DNA from: Methylosinus sp. PW1
GTDB taxonomy: Bacteria; Pseudomonadota; Alphaproteobacteria; Rhizobiales; Beijerinckiaceae
Assembly: GCF_000745215.1 (NCBI RefSeq)
Contig: NZ_JQNK01000006.1
Span: 45,387-109,386, forward strand
Direction: 5' to 3'
DNA length: 64,000 nucleotides
This document shows positions 19,403 through 28,478 of this stretch, one piece after another. Position numbers and translations under genes: made by a program. How positions within the stretch are numbered: the first letter of the stretch is position 1; each line of letters starts with the position of its first letter. A model generated the notes under the pieces. The model was not told where the DNA came from and did no database searches. It was given only the letters and a program-made list of their open reading frames with translations.

Positions 19403-19756
19403 CTACTGAGCGGTGATCGAGACGCAGGCCTGCGCGCCGATCGGGGTATGGTTCTTATTGACGGGAGCCACACAAATCTTGTGCTCACCAGCCTTGAGCG
19501 GCCCATAGGCAAAGCCGCCTTTCAGTTTATGGCCTGTCGCGGCCTCGTCGCCGTCGATGAAGAGATGAACGTGGTGGGCGCCCTTGACTCCAGCCTTTAC
19601 CTCATATTCGGCCTTATAGCTCTTTCCGACTTCAAGCTTTTGGCCGTCGCTCGGCGCGTTGAGCGAAATGAGACTCTCCTCCGCCATCGCTGACCCAGCA
19701 AAGACGGTCGGAACGAGGAGGCCGAGAAGAAGCGCTGTCGAGACACATTGCGCCAT
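19403..19756 (-). CDS. Periplasmic Ig-like protein (DUF4399-like)
   Basis: 117 residues. Signal peptide (about 1-25, cleaved after S-A-M-A). The mature part is a small beta-sandwich: LNAPSDGQKLEVGKSYKAEY, then HHVHLFIDGDEAATGHKLKG and GEHKICVAPVNKNHTPIG. The H-x-H and spaced later His/Cys residues are what DUF4399-type domains show and could bind a metal. First gene of a two-gene operon with the membrane protein at 18992. A start at 19756 is supported by purine-rich GGGATCG upstream. Role inferred only. Confidence 0.75.
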   Translation of the reverse strand: MAQCVSTALLLGLLVPTVFAGSAMAEESLISLNAPSDGQKLEVGKSYKAEYEVKAGVKGAHHVHLFIDGDEAATGHKLKGGFAYGPLKAGEHKICVAPVNKNHTPIGAQACVSITAQ

Positions 19757-19890
19757 GGCGCGATCCCTTTATGGTTCGAATTCCGCACGCGCCGCTCGGC
19801 GCGTAGACGCAAATTGAGAGCAAAGCCACGAATTCCATTCTCAGCACTTGCGCCGCGCAGCCGCGCTATCAGCGCCTCTTCCCGGAGCGC

Positions 19891-20121
19891 CTATTTCAGA
19901 AGCCTATCACTGCGGTACGGAATTCGGCAAGCTGCCACGGGAGACGAAAATGCCCGCGCCGTGGGGCATACGAGACCGGGAGTCGCCGTAACGACGACAC
20001 CGCCGACGGCGCGCTGGCCGTTCGAGTTCGCTTGAGAGGAGTTCGCGAAGACGAGAATGACGCTCGCTACGGGACGAAAGGCGCCGTTTCTCTTGCTGAC
20101 AGTGCGAGCAATGTCGGTCAT
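19891..20121 (-). CDS. Possible small open frame with strong Shine-Dalgarno
   Basis: An AGGAGG six bases before the ATG at 20121 is the strongest ribosome site nearby, and 76 codons follow. The peptide has a weak hydrophobic stretch (VASVILVFA) but its second half looks non-coding. It may be the head of a decayed gene. The rest of 19757-20554 holds nothing I recognise. Confidence 0.22.
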   Translation of the reverse strand: MTDIARTVSKRNGAFRPVASVILVFANSSQANSNGQRAVGGVVVTATPGLVCPTARAFSSPVAACRIPYRSDRLLK

Positions 20122-20554
20122 CGGTTCCTCCTGAAGTTCCTGTCCCCGAAGCGGGACAAGAAGGAGACCGTCCATGCGCCGATTTTATTCCCGCTTGTGG
20201 GCCGCTCGACTCGAATCCTCATTCACCTTCGTTGAGGTCACGGCTTTCATCGTCATGTGGCAACTTGATCGAGAGGTCGCAGAGCTGTCGTCGTGGCGCT
20301 GATTCCAATTGAAACCAGCGCAAGCCGGCGCCGCAACTGCATCAAAAGTGAGTCAGAACCAATTTTCGATGCCGAGTGACACGCGGACGCTGCATCAGCT
20401 GCGGAACCTCCTCGCGCCCTCAGCCTCCAATGCGCGATTGAGCTAAACGATGCAACCTGCGAGCAACGCGCTTCAGCCGAGCGTCGGAGCCGAGCAAGGC
20501 CCTGATTTTCATTCGGCGCGGCGCGTCGTCGAGCCGATTCACGCATATAGTTCG

Positions 20555-22034
20555 TCAATTTGTCTCGGCGCTGCCCCTGGTCACGGTTGTGCTCGAAGTG
20601 CGCGAGGGCCCGACCAGCAGCGAGAGAGGGATTGTCGCGATCATCAGATATGTGAGCTGCTTGAAGTCGTTCGCATAGGCGATAATCGCCGCCTGTTCCG
20701 TGACGAGTTGATCCGTCATGGCTCGCCCCTTGGCGGTCGTCAAATCGAGTAGCGAAACCACGTCGAGAGCTTGCAGGGCGTCGTTGAACGGCGTGACAAA
20801 CTCCGCGAGGCGTGCGTGGTTCGCCGTGGTCATACTGGTCAGCTGCGCGATCACTGCGGAGATCCCGATCGAACTGCCGACATTTCGGACGAGCGTCAGT
20901 ATAGCCGCACCTTCCGTACGAAGATGTTGGGGCAGCGTCGCGAATGCCGCGGTGCTGAGGGGCACGAACACGAGCCCGAGGCCAAAGCCCTGCTCGATAC
21001 TCGTTGTCACGATAGCTTTCGAAGCAGTCTGGTCGGTGAACCCGGACATCACGTTCAGCGTAAAGGCGGTGAGCGCGAGACCGCACAGGACGAGATGACG
21101 AGCTTCGACGAACGTCAGCAATCGCCCGACCAGAGCCATGGCGGTCAGTGTGCCGATCCCCCGCGTGGCGAGCAATACGCCAATCGTCTTGATCGGATAG
21201 CCGGAAACGTTCTGCAAAAAGGGCGTCACGAGCGCCATTGTGCCGAACAGAACCACTCCGATGATCGCCATGAGCATGCAGCCGGCGAGGAAATCGCGGT
21301 TGCGGAATAGATCCAGGCGAACGAATGGAGTCGCCGTTGTCAGCGAATGTGCGACGAAGAAATAGAAGCCGGTCGCCGCCGCGATCGCCTCAGCGACGAT
21401 CTCGGACGACTGAAACCAGTCGAGCTGCTCGCCGCGATCGAGCATCAGTTGGAGCGCGCCGATACCGACCGCGAGCGCGAGAAAGCCGAAGCGGTCGAAG
21501 CGACGATCGTGTTGGAGCGTTGTTTCCTGCATGAAGGTCAAAAGACCGACGACCGTTAGCAAGCCGATCGGGAGGTTGATGAAAAAGACCCAACGCCAAT
21601 TGTAGTTGTCAGTCAGCCACGCGCCGAGCGTGGGACCCATGATCGGGCCGAGCATCACACCGACGCCCCAAATCGCCATAGCCGATCCGCGCTGCTGCGG
21701 CGGGTAGGTATCTAGCAGGACTGCTTGCGAAAGCGGGACGAGCGCCGCGCCGAACGCCCCTTGGAGCAGTCGAAAGACGACCATCTGCTCGATATTCTGA
21801 GCAAATCCGCAAAGGGCGGAGGCCGCTGTGAATCCGGCCGCGCAGACGATGAAGAGGCGCTTGCGTCCGAACCGGTCGGAGATCCAACCGATCGGAGCCG
21901 TCATGATTGCGGCAGTCACAATATAGGAGGTCAACACCCAGTTGATCTGATCGAGCGACGCCGAGAGGCTGCCCTGCATATAGGGAAGCGCCACGTTCGC
22001 GATCGTCGTATCGAGCGCCTGCATGATGGTCGCG
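20555..22034 (-). pseudogene. emrB: EmrB-type DHA2 efflux transporter, 3' part
   Basis: The main body of a 14-helix major-facilitator drug exporter: QALDTTIANVALPYMQGSLS (motif D1 region), DRFGRKRLF (motif A), RLLQGAFGAALVPLSQ and GPIMGPTLGAWLTDNYNWRW (motif C). The first ~20 codons lie at 25003-25061, on the other side of an IS3 element. Removing the element and one copy of the 3-bp duplication GCG restores ATG-AGC-GCG-ACC-ATC-ATG-CAG in frame, giving a 511-residue protein. Translation from the internal Met at 22024 would lack helix 1 and is probably non-functional. It was coupled to the hlyD-type gene. Confidence 0.9.
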
Positions 22035-22107
22035 CCCTCCGTGCCAACGATGTTGAGACAAACACCCCGCGGGAGTTTACCCTTGAGGGCCGAGGTCGAA
22101 ACATCCC

Positions 22108-22534
22108 ATGGTTATGCGCCCTATCATTGATGGAAAGACTCTTGCGGCGTCTGGCGTCGAAGCTGAGGAAGGCCGGAGGCCGACGATTGTTTCGACGCCA
22201 GACGCCGCGTCGCCGGAACTCGTCCTTCGCCCGCGTCGGCGCACGTTTACGGCCAAAGACAAATTGCGCATCCTCGATGAAGCGGATCGCGCGGCTGGGG
22301 TTCCAGGAGGCATCGGGGCGATCATACGCCGCGAGGGGCTCTATTCATCGGCCCTGACGGACTGGCGTCGCCAACGCGCCGCCGGGGCCTTTGAAGCGCT
22401 GAGCCCTGTCAAGCGCGGCCCCAAGGTCGTAGAGCCCAATCCGTTGGCGGCCGAACATGCGCAATTGCAGCGCGAGAACCGCCTCCTGACAAAACGCTTG
22501 GAACGCGCCGAGGCGATCATCGAAATCCAAAAAA
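22108..22534 (+). pseudogene. IS3 orfA, interrupted by IS110
   Basis: N-terminal about 140 codons of OrfA: helix-turn-helix (TAKDKLRILDEADRAAG...WRRQR) and leucine-zipper region (EHAQLQRENRLLTKRLERAE). The native frame is cut in an A-run after EIIEIQK-like codons; its last codons (KIALLLGLPIVNDEDS and stop) survive after the IS110 at 23904-23954. There are six A's here but five in copy 2. Confidence 0.85.
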
Positions 22535-23900
22535 CGTATGGCCCGCCCCGTCTGCAAGCAGTTTTATCGAGAGCGCCTTCTGATGGGTCTGCGTCAACGT
22601 ATCCGGCCTCGGGGCGAGCCCCCGGCCAAGATGGAGATACGCGCGTTCCGGTCCTCATAAAAGTCTCGGCGTCGAACGCCGTTTTTTGAACCAGGTTTCC
22701 AGAACGCCGTTCGACTATCAGTCAGGCCATCTTTCGATCCACCACCCGCAAACATCGTCGGACGATCAGCAGCACATGCGCCGAACGACCAGTCTCACGC
22801 CGCCAGGATCGCCTCCTTGTCGGCAAATGTTTCTCCACGCCGCAGCACCGCCCAGGAGATCCGCGCCAGCTTGTTGGCAAAGGCGACGACCGCGACATTC
22901 TGATGCACGCGGGCGAGCAGCGTCGTCAGCCACCGCCCGAGCGACGTGTCGCGTTTGGCGACATGGGGGAGCGCCGCCCGCGCGCCATGGATGAGTTGCC
23001 TGCGCAAATATCGGTTGCCCCGCTTGCTGATCCCGAGCAGTTTCGGCTTGCCCCCCGTCGTCGCCTGACGGGGGACCAGGCCGAGCCAGGCCGCAAGATC
23101 GCGACCATGCTCGAACGTCTCGGCCTTTCCGATCGCCGCCAACAAGGCCGAAGCGATCAGGGCGCCGACGCCCGGTATTGTCGCCAGTCGCCGGGCGTCC
23201 TCGTTCTCTTTGGCGAAAGCCGTGAACTCCGCGTCGAAGGCGGCGATGCGCTTGTCCAGCTCGCGCCATTGCGTGCGAGCGTCGTCGACGAGCCTGTACA
23301 TCCGGTCGCTCAAAGTGTGTCGGCCCCCTTCGTCCAGCATGACGGCGAGATAATCCGCGAGATGACGTTTACCCTTGGGAACGACGATTCCGCGCTCCAG
23401 AAGGATCGCCCGCAGTTGGTTGATCAGCGCCGTCCGTTCGCCGACCAGTCGGTCGCGAGACCGATGCAACGTCTGGATGTCGAGCTGATCCTGCGTTTTC
23501 AGTTCCACAAAGCGCATGGTCGGCCGCGTCGCCGCCTCGGCGATCCCTTCAGCGTCGCGATCGTCGTTCTTCTGCGCTTTCACATAGGGGCGAACATATT
23601 CGGGCGACATCAGCCGAACCTCGTGGCCATGAGCCGCGAAGACCCGCCCCAGATGATGAGCGCCGCAGCACGCTTCCATCGCGACGACACAGGCCGGCAG
23701 CTTCGCTGCCAAGCCGATCAGCGTCTCCCGCGTCGCCCGCCGCCGCATGACCACCGTCCCGGCCGCGTCGAAGCCAACGAGACTGCAAATATTCTTGCCG
23801 ATGTCGATCCCGAGCACGGAAACCTTCGTCTTCATGACCAATCCCTCCGTTCTATCGCCGGCGAGCCTACTACGCCGGAAGGAGGGGCGGGCCATTCCAT
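22535..23900 (-). mobile_element. IS110-family (IS1111-like) element inside IS3 orfA, copy 1
   Basis: Sub-terminal inverted repeats ATGGCCCGCCCC (22538-22549) and GGGGCGGGCCAT (23884-23895), which is typical of the IS1111 branch. One transposase gene on the minus strand. Exact ends uncertain by a few bases. Confidence 0.75.
22795..23835 (-). CDS. IS110-family transposase
   Basis: 346 residues from the ATG at 23835. DEDD motif residues are visible: Asp in VLGIDIGKN, Glu in VVAMEACCGAHH, two Asp in KNDDRDAEGIAEA; C-terminal Transposase_20 domain with IPGVGALIASALLAAIG and the Ser-containing LLGISKRGNRYLRRQL. Full length; the frame upstream to 24096 lies in the IS3 host and is not native. Identical in length to the copy at 36282-37322. 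Confidence 0.92.
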   Translation of the reverse strand: MKTKVSVLGIDIGKNICSLVGFDAAGTVVMRRRATRETLIGLAAKLPACVVAMEACCGAHHLGRVFAAHGHEVRLMSPEYVRPYVKAQKNDDRDAEGIAEAATRPTMRFVELKTQDQLDIQTLHRSRDRLVGERTALINQLRAILLERGIVVPKGKRHLADYLAVMLDEGGRHTLSDRMYRLVDDARTQWRELDKRIAAFDAEFTAFAKENEDARRLATIPGVGALIASALLAAIGKAETFEHGRDLAAWLGLVPRQATTGGKPKLLGISKRGNRYLRRQLIHGARAALPHVAKRDTSLGRWLTTLLARVHQNVAVVAFANKLARISWAVLRRGETFADKEAILAA

Positions 23901-23951
23901 AAAAATTGCTCTGTTGCTGGGGCTCCCGATCGTGAACGACGAGGACTCCTG

Positions 23952-24962
23952 ATGGACGCCGTAGCGGCGCTGGCGCCACGCCGTGGCCTGATCGCTGCGG
24001 CCTGCGCAGCGCTGGGCCTTTCGCGCGCCAGCCTGCACCGTCGCGAGGCTGCCCGTAAACAGCCGCCGGCCGTCGCGAGGGCGCGTCCGAAACCATTGCG
24101 CGCCCTGACCGACACCGAGCGACAGCATATTCTCGAGATGCTGCGCGGGCCGCGCTTCGTCGATCTCGCGCCTGCCGAAATCTACGCCTGCCTGCTCGAC
24201 GAGGGCGTCTATCTGTGCTCGATCCGAACCATGTATCGCATCCTCGCCGAGCACGGCGAGGTCCGCGAGCGACGGCGGCAATTGCGCCATCCCGCCTATC
24301 AAAAGCCCGAGCTTCTTGCGACCGGACCCAATCAGGTCTGGTCCTGGGACATTACGAAGCTGATGGGGCCGGTCAAATGGACCTACTTCTACCTCTATGT
24401 GATCCTCGATATCTTCAGCCGTCGCGTGGTCGGCTGGCACATCGCCGACGCGGAAACCGCCGCGCTGTTCAAACCTCTGTTCAACGACGCTGTCGAAAAG
24501 CACGGCGTGGAGCCCGGCCAGCTCACTCTGCATGCCGATCGCGGCGGACCGATGAAAGCCAAGGCCACGGCCCTGCTGCTCGCCGATCTCGGCGTCACCA
24601 AATCGCATAGCCGACCCTATACATCGAACGACAATCCATTCTCCGAAAGCTGTTTCAAGACACTGAAATACCAGCCGCAGTTCCCAAAGCGCTTCGGCTG
24701 CGTCGAGGACGCGAAGACATTCGTTCGCCACTTCTTCACTTGGTACAATCGCGATCATCACCACGCTGGCATCGGATTGATGACTCCGGATCAGGTTCAT
24801 TTCGGCCAGGCCGAAGAAATCTATGACGCTCGCCAGAAAATCCTCGATCGCGCTTTCAACGCCAACCCCGAACGCTTCGTCAGAATGCCGCCGAGCCCGC
24901 CCCGAAAGCCAACCGCCGCCTGGATCAATCCGCCGCTCAAAACACAAGAAACCCAAGCTTAA
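23952..24962 (+). CDS. IS3 OrfB (DDE integrase), intact
   Basis: 336 residues. DDE core: WSWDITKLMGP (first Asp), TLHADRGGPM (second Asp), DNPFSESCFKTLKYQ (Glu), then YNRDHHHAGIGLMTP. The start ATG overlaps the orfA stop as TGATG, the usual place of IS3 frameshifting. This copy is intact, unlike the one at 37439, but its orfA is interrupted. Confidence 0.93.
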   Translation: MDAVAALAPRRGLIAAACAALGLSRASLHRREAARKQPPAVARARPKPLRALTDTERQHILEMLRGPRFVDLAPAEIYACLLDEGVYLCSIRTMYRILAEHGEVRERRRQLRHPAYQKPELLATGPNQVWSWDITKLMGPVKWTYFYLYVILDIFSRRVVGWHIADAETAALFKPLFNDAVEKHGVEPGQLTLHADRGGPMKAKATALLLADLGVTKSHSRPYTSNDNPFSESCFKTLKYQPQFPKRFGCVEDAKTFVRHFFTWYNRDHHHAGIGLMTPDQVHFGQAEEIYDARQKILDRAFNANPERFVRMPPSPPRKPTAAWINPPLKTQETQA

Positions 24963-25002
24963 ATTCTAAATCCCGCTGTCTCAAAATCGTTGACACGCTC
25001 CG

Positions 25003-25061
25003 GCGCTCATTGCGCAGATCGTCACCATGATGCGCCGCGCGCCGGGAGCGCTCAATGTCAT
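25003..25061 (-). pseudogene. emrB: emrB 5' fragment
   Basis: ATG at 25061 overlaps the TGA of the upstream hlyD-type gene (ATGA), so the two were translationally coupled. Codons read MTLSAPGARRIMVTICAMS before the IS3 end. Continues at 22034. Confidence 0.85.
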
Positions 25062-25658
25062 CGCGGCGTCTCGGCGGCGTCACGTCGGTTCGTTCCGAAC
25101 ATGGAAATCAGCTTGCTTTGCCGGCCGGTGTCGATGTCGACGGTGACGCTCATCCCGGCGCGCAGCATCGAGACGTTCTGACCGGGGTCGAAGACGATGC
25201 GCAACGGCACGCGCTGTACCACCTTCACCCAATTCCCGCTCGCATTCTGCGGCGGCAGGATGGCGAATTGCGCTCCGGTGCCTGGGCCAATGGATTCGAC
25301 GGTGCCGCGGAACGCATGGCCGGGGAAAGTGTCGACCTGGATGTCGACCTTCTGGCCGACCCGCAGGTTAGTAACATCGGTCTCCTTCGGATTGGCGTCG
25401 ACCCATGACGACTCCTGGTCGACCACACTGAACACCGGCGTGCCGGCGATAACGAAGCGCCCGAGCTGGATGTTGTCGACCTGGCTCGCGGTTCCGGAAA
25501 TTGGGGCTCTAATCACGGCATGATCGAGGTCGCGTTGCGCTTGATCGACGGCCGCTTTGGCCTGTCGATAGGCCGGGAAGTCGTCGATCGGCAGGCTGGT
25601 GTTTCCTTGCAACTGGTTCAATGTGATGGTGAGCTGCTGGCGAACTAGCTCGAGTTCC
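25058..25658 (-). pseudogene. EmrA/HlyD membrane-fusion protein, N-terminus lost
   Basis: About 199 native codons from the IS1595 border: the end of the helical hairpin (ELELVRQQLTITLNQLQGN), lipoyl half (AVIRAPISGTASQVDNIQLG), and beta-barrel (VDANPKETDVTNLRVGQKVD, FAILPPQNASGNWVKVVQRV). The N-terminal membrane anchor is missing: the other side of IS1595 (27248 on) is not hlyD, so a deletion accompanied or followed the insertion. Partner of EmrB at 20555 in a proton-driven drug-efflux pump. Confidence 0.88.
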
Positions 25659-25754
25659 CGGTCTTATGTAGCAGCCGCCACTGGCTTCCTCTACTGGCGC
25701 GGATTTTGAGGCTCTATGCTGTCGGCTCATCATTGATTGAGCATGGGAACGGCG

Positions 25755-26180
25755 ATGAGCACGAGGGAAATTATCTCGGCCTTGCGAGACAAGAGATCGG
25801 AGCTCGCCGACACCATCGCCCAGCTGGAGCGTCAAGTCGATCGACAGCGCGCCGATCTCGGGCATATCGACGCCACGATACGGCTGTTCGACCCCAGCAT
25901 CGAAGACGAGGAGACCCGATCGACCGCGCCACGCGCGCACAACAACTGGTTCCGTCCGGGCGAATGCCGCCGGCGCATCTATGACGTTCTGCGTGAAGTC
26001 ACGGAGGCGATGACCACGCGCGATGTCGTCGCAGGAGTCATGAAGGCGAAGGGTCTACGGGAAGACGACGCTCGCACGCGTGAGTTGGTTCACAAGACCG
26101 TTCTCTGCTCGTTGAACCGGGCGAAGGATACGATCGAACGCAGCGAGGCGGCCGGGACCACGATGTGGCGCGTGATTTAG
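25755..26180 (+). CDS. IS1595 passenger protein, coiled coil
   Basis: 141 residues from the ATG at 25755 (GGGAA just upstream; in-frame starts at 25737 and 25743 are also possible). N-terminal coiled coil (about 5-45), then a basic helical region RRRIYDVLREVTEAMTTRDV and VHKTVLCSLNRAKDTIE that resembles a winged-helix-like DNA-binding fold ending in W-R-V-I. It ends by overlapping the transposase stop by four bases, tail to tail. No known catalytic residues. Passenger genes occur in some IS1595 subgroups; the role here is unknown. Confidence 0.7.
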   Translation: MSTREIISALRDKRSELADTIAQLERQVDRQRADLGHIDATIRLFDPSIEDEETRSTAPRAHNNWFRPGECRRRIYDVLREVTEAMTTRDVVAGVMKAKGLREDDARTRELVHKTVLCSLNRAKDTIERSEAAGTTMWRVI

Positions 26181-27157
26181 CCAGCCGTCGCCCGCTGCCA
26201 ATAGCCGCAAAAGTCGATCGATGGTCCAAGGCCCATCGCCAATCCGATGACGCCTTCCGCTTGGTCGCCATTGCCGATGCGGCGGTGATCTTCGCGCCAT
26301 GCCGCTTCCTGCGCGTATCTGGCGAAATAGATTCCGGCGATATGGTGATGATGCCCGAGCTCGCCGCGGCGCATCCGTGAAAAGAACGACTCGGCGCCAT
26401 TGGTGCAGGCGTCGTCGATGCTGTATCCCTCCTGATGATTGATCCGTTTCATCGAGAATTTGGCGTGCAGCGAATTCCAGGCCGGGCTCTCGTCGGCGTG
26501 AACCACGGTTCCCTTGGCGACCCGGCTGCGAATGAAAGAGGTTGCCGCGTCCTCGGACGGGAACACGGACGGCAAGGTGCGCCCGTCGCGTTCTCGCACC
26601 ACGACGACGACTTTGCGTTTCCCCGATTGGTTCTCGGCGAGGCGACGATCGACACGGTCGGCCGCCAGATTCTCCGGGCGGACATGACCGCCGAAATAGG
26701 CGCCGTCGATCTCGGCGACTTTTCCCTCGCCGCCGATTTTCAGGCCGCGCAGGCTGGCGGCCATGGCTTCGCGGAGCTTGTGCGCCAGCACGAAGGCCGT
26801 CTTATATTGAACGCCGAGATCTCGGGACAGGGCGAGCATGCTCTTGCCCTTCACCTCGTTGCAGAACAAGACGATCGACAAGAGATAGGTTTTCAGTGGC
26901 AGCTTATGCGACGAGAACAGCGTGCCCGAGGTCAGAGAAAAGTCGCTGCCGCAGGCCTGGCATCGCCAGCGCAGATGAGCGCCGCGCCGACAGTCATAGC
27001 AGGCCGTGCAGCCGCAGTTCGGACATACGGGCTTGCCATCGGTCGTCGGCCAGCGCAGCCGCGCGAAAACATTCGCGGCGCCTCGGTCGGACATACGCAT
27101 GACCTTGCCGATGCTGAGAGATCGCGCAGCGGCTGACAGGAGGAAATGCTGAGCCAT
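26177..27157 (-). CDS. IS1595-family (ISXO2-like) transposase
   Basis: 326 residues. N-terminal zinc ribbon (CPNCGCTACYDC ... WRCQACG), then the ISXO2-like DDE/DDEN core: VAEIDGAYFGGHVR (Asp), VVHADESPAWNSL (Asp), GAESFFSRMRRGELGHHHHI (Asn/Glu and His), typical of the family. Full length and expected to be active. Confidence 0.93.
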   Translation of the reverse strand: MAQHFLLSAAARSLSIGKVMRMSDRGAANVFARLRWPTTDGKPVCPNCGCTACYDCRRGAHLRWRCQACGSDFSLTSGTLFSSHKLPLKTYLLSIVLFCNEVKGKSMLALSRDLGVQYKTAFVLAHKLREAMAASLRGLKIGGEGKVAEIDGAYFGGHVRPENLAADRVDRRLAENQSGKRKVVVVVRERDGRTLPSVFPSEDAATSFIRSRVAKGTVVHADESPAWNSLHAKFSMKRINHQEGYSIDDACTNGAESFFSRMRRGELGHHHHIAGIYFARYAQEAAWREDHRRIGNGDQAEGVIGLAMGLGPSIDFCGYWQRATAG

Positions 27158-27342
27158 GGCGCCTTCGCCAGATAGAACATAACAAGAACACTCTCGGCGA
27201 GATCGCGACCGATGTCAAGCGACGGTGGCGGTTGCTACATAAGACCGTTTCTTCACGGACGGTCTCCCTCTTTGTGGCGCTCCTGCGACCACGCCTTGGC
27301 ACTATGATGCCGTTGAGGTGAGGCCGTCCACATCATCATTAT

Positions 27343-27978
27343 TGCACGCCCGAGACGATCGACTTCTGCCGCGCCAATGGCCTCGACTTCATCTTCGGCG
27401 TCGCCCCGACGACGACGCTGAGATCGCATATCCTCGGCCTCGAAGCCAGAACCAAGGCCGCGTTCGAGGCGACGCCTTCGGCCGGCAAGGCGCGGCGCTA
27501 CAAGGAATTCCTCGACGGCGCACAGAGCTGGAGCCGCGTCGAGCGCATCATCGCACGAACCGAAGCAGGGCCCGACGGCGTCGACACGCGCTTCGTCGTC
27601 ACCAATCTCGAAGCCCGCAATGCCCGCCGTCTCTATGAAGATGTCTATTGCCGACGCGGCCAAGCCGAGAACCATATCAAATCCTGGAAGACGCATCTTT
27701 GCGCCGACCGAACCTCATGCATGAAGGCGACAGCCAATCAGCTTCGCCTGTTCCTGCACGCCGGAGCCTATTGGATCATGTGGGGCTTGCGCATGGCGGC
27801 GCCCAAGCGCTCGGCTTGGCGGACGGCTCAGTTCGACACTCTGCGTCTACGTCTCGTGAAAATCGCCGCGCGTGTCGTCGAGATGAAGACCGCCATCAAA
27901 ATCCATCTGCCGACGAGCTGTCCCGACCAGCGATTCCTTCGCATCGCGCTCGCGCGCATTCCGCGCCTCGCGACATGA
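27343..27978 (+). pseudogene. IS1380-family transposase C-terminal half
   Basis: About 211 codons without an N-terminus: ETIDFCRANGLDFIFGVAP, RRLYEDVYCRRGQAENHIKS (catalytic Glu region), LRLFLHAGAYWIMWGLR and a normal end IPRLAT-stop. Catalytic Asp residues upstream are missing. Its right end has cut the MarR gene near 28125. Confidence 0.85.
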
Positions 27979-28124
27979 CCGGCGGGGCGAGCGCCCCCGA
28001 AATCCGAACCCTTTTCCGTCCACCCGCAAGCCTTCGCCTTTCGAAACTCCGGCCCGCCGCCAGAGTCGCTGGTGCTGCGCGCGCGTCATCTGGAACCAAA
28101 AAATGTTCCACTTCACCGCGAAAG

Positions 28125-28351
28125 CCGGTCAAGCGCTGCATAATCGCGGTTAGGCTTATGGGTCGGAGATCGAGAAGTTCAGCGAGCTCGTTCTGCCTCA
28201 ATCCTTCGGATCGTTCGAGCCGGGACAAAACGGCCCATTTTGCCCTGTTCATCCCGAATCGACGCGCCTCTTGGTCCGCGTAGGTTCGCAGTAGGCGCGC
28301 CGCGTCGCTGATCGCGAATGCGAGCTCTCGCTCTCGGCCGTCGGTCGGCAA
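28125..28351 (-). pseudogene. MarR-type regulator, C-terminus lost
   Basis: A TTG at 28351 with GAGGAG seven bases upstream starts about 75 codons: ELAFAISDAARLLRTYADQE, RRFGMNRAKWAVLSRLERSE, LRQNELAELLDLRPISLTAI. This is the first half of a MarR winged helix. Native sequence stops where IS1380-side DNA begins. Next to the dismantled efflux operon, so it may once have controlled it. Confidence 0.65.
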
Positions 28352-28478
28352 AATTGGTCTCCTCTCGAGGCGAAAGATAAGGAACCTTATAATACGTAGC
28401 AATCCAATTCGACCGAGGCGCACGCTCCTTCGCGCGCCTATGCCTGAGACCGTCTCAAACTTGGAGGCCAAACTCCGA

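Larger units (their letters stand above)
22035..25002 (+). mobile_element. IS3-family element carrying an inserted IS110 (copy 1)
   Basis: 2968 bp. Ends: left TGCCAACGATGTTGAGACA, right (reverse strand) TGTCAACGATTTTGAGACA, each preceded by a few less matched bases. It is flanked by GCG on both sides (22032-22034, 25003-25005), a 3-bp target duplication inside emrB. orfA is split by an IS110/IS1111-type element at about 22535-23900. The same composite recurs at 35523-38490, so it has moved (or been duplicated) as a unit. Confidence 0.9.
25659..27247. mobile_element. IS1595-family element with passenger gene, copy 1
   Basis: 1589 bp with terminal repeats CGGTCTTATGTAGCA at both ends. It carries a minus-strand transposase and a plus-strand passenger gene converging on it. 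The flanking octamers (CGAGTTCC and TTTCTTCA) differ, so this copy has lost its duplication through a deletion. Its twin at 39871-41459 keeps an 8-bp duplication. Confidence 0.9.

Noticed and set aside
20253..21086. 277-codon minus-strand frame overlapping emrB
   Set aside because: Lies in another frame of the same strand as a clear transporter gene; His/Arg-rich shadow.
22903..23952. 349-codon plus-strand frame across the IS110
   Set aside because: Antisense of the transposase; only its last 16 codons (KIALLLGLPIVNDEDS) are real, as the end of IS3 orfA.
25651..25658. 8-bp target duplication for IS1595 copy 1
   Set aside because: CGAGTTCC and TTTCTTCA differ; only copy 2 keeps a duplication.
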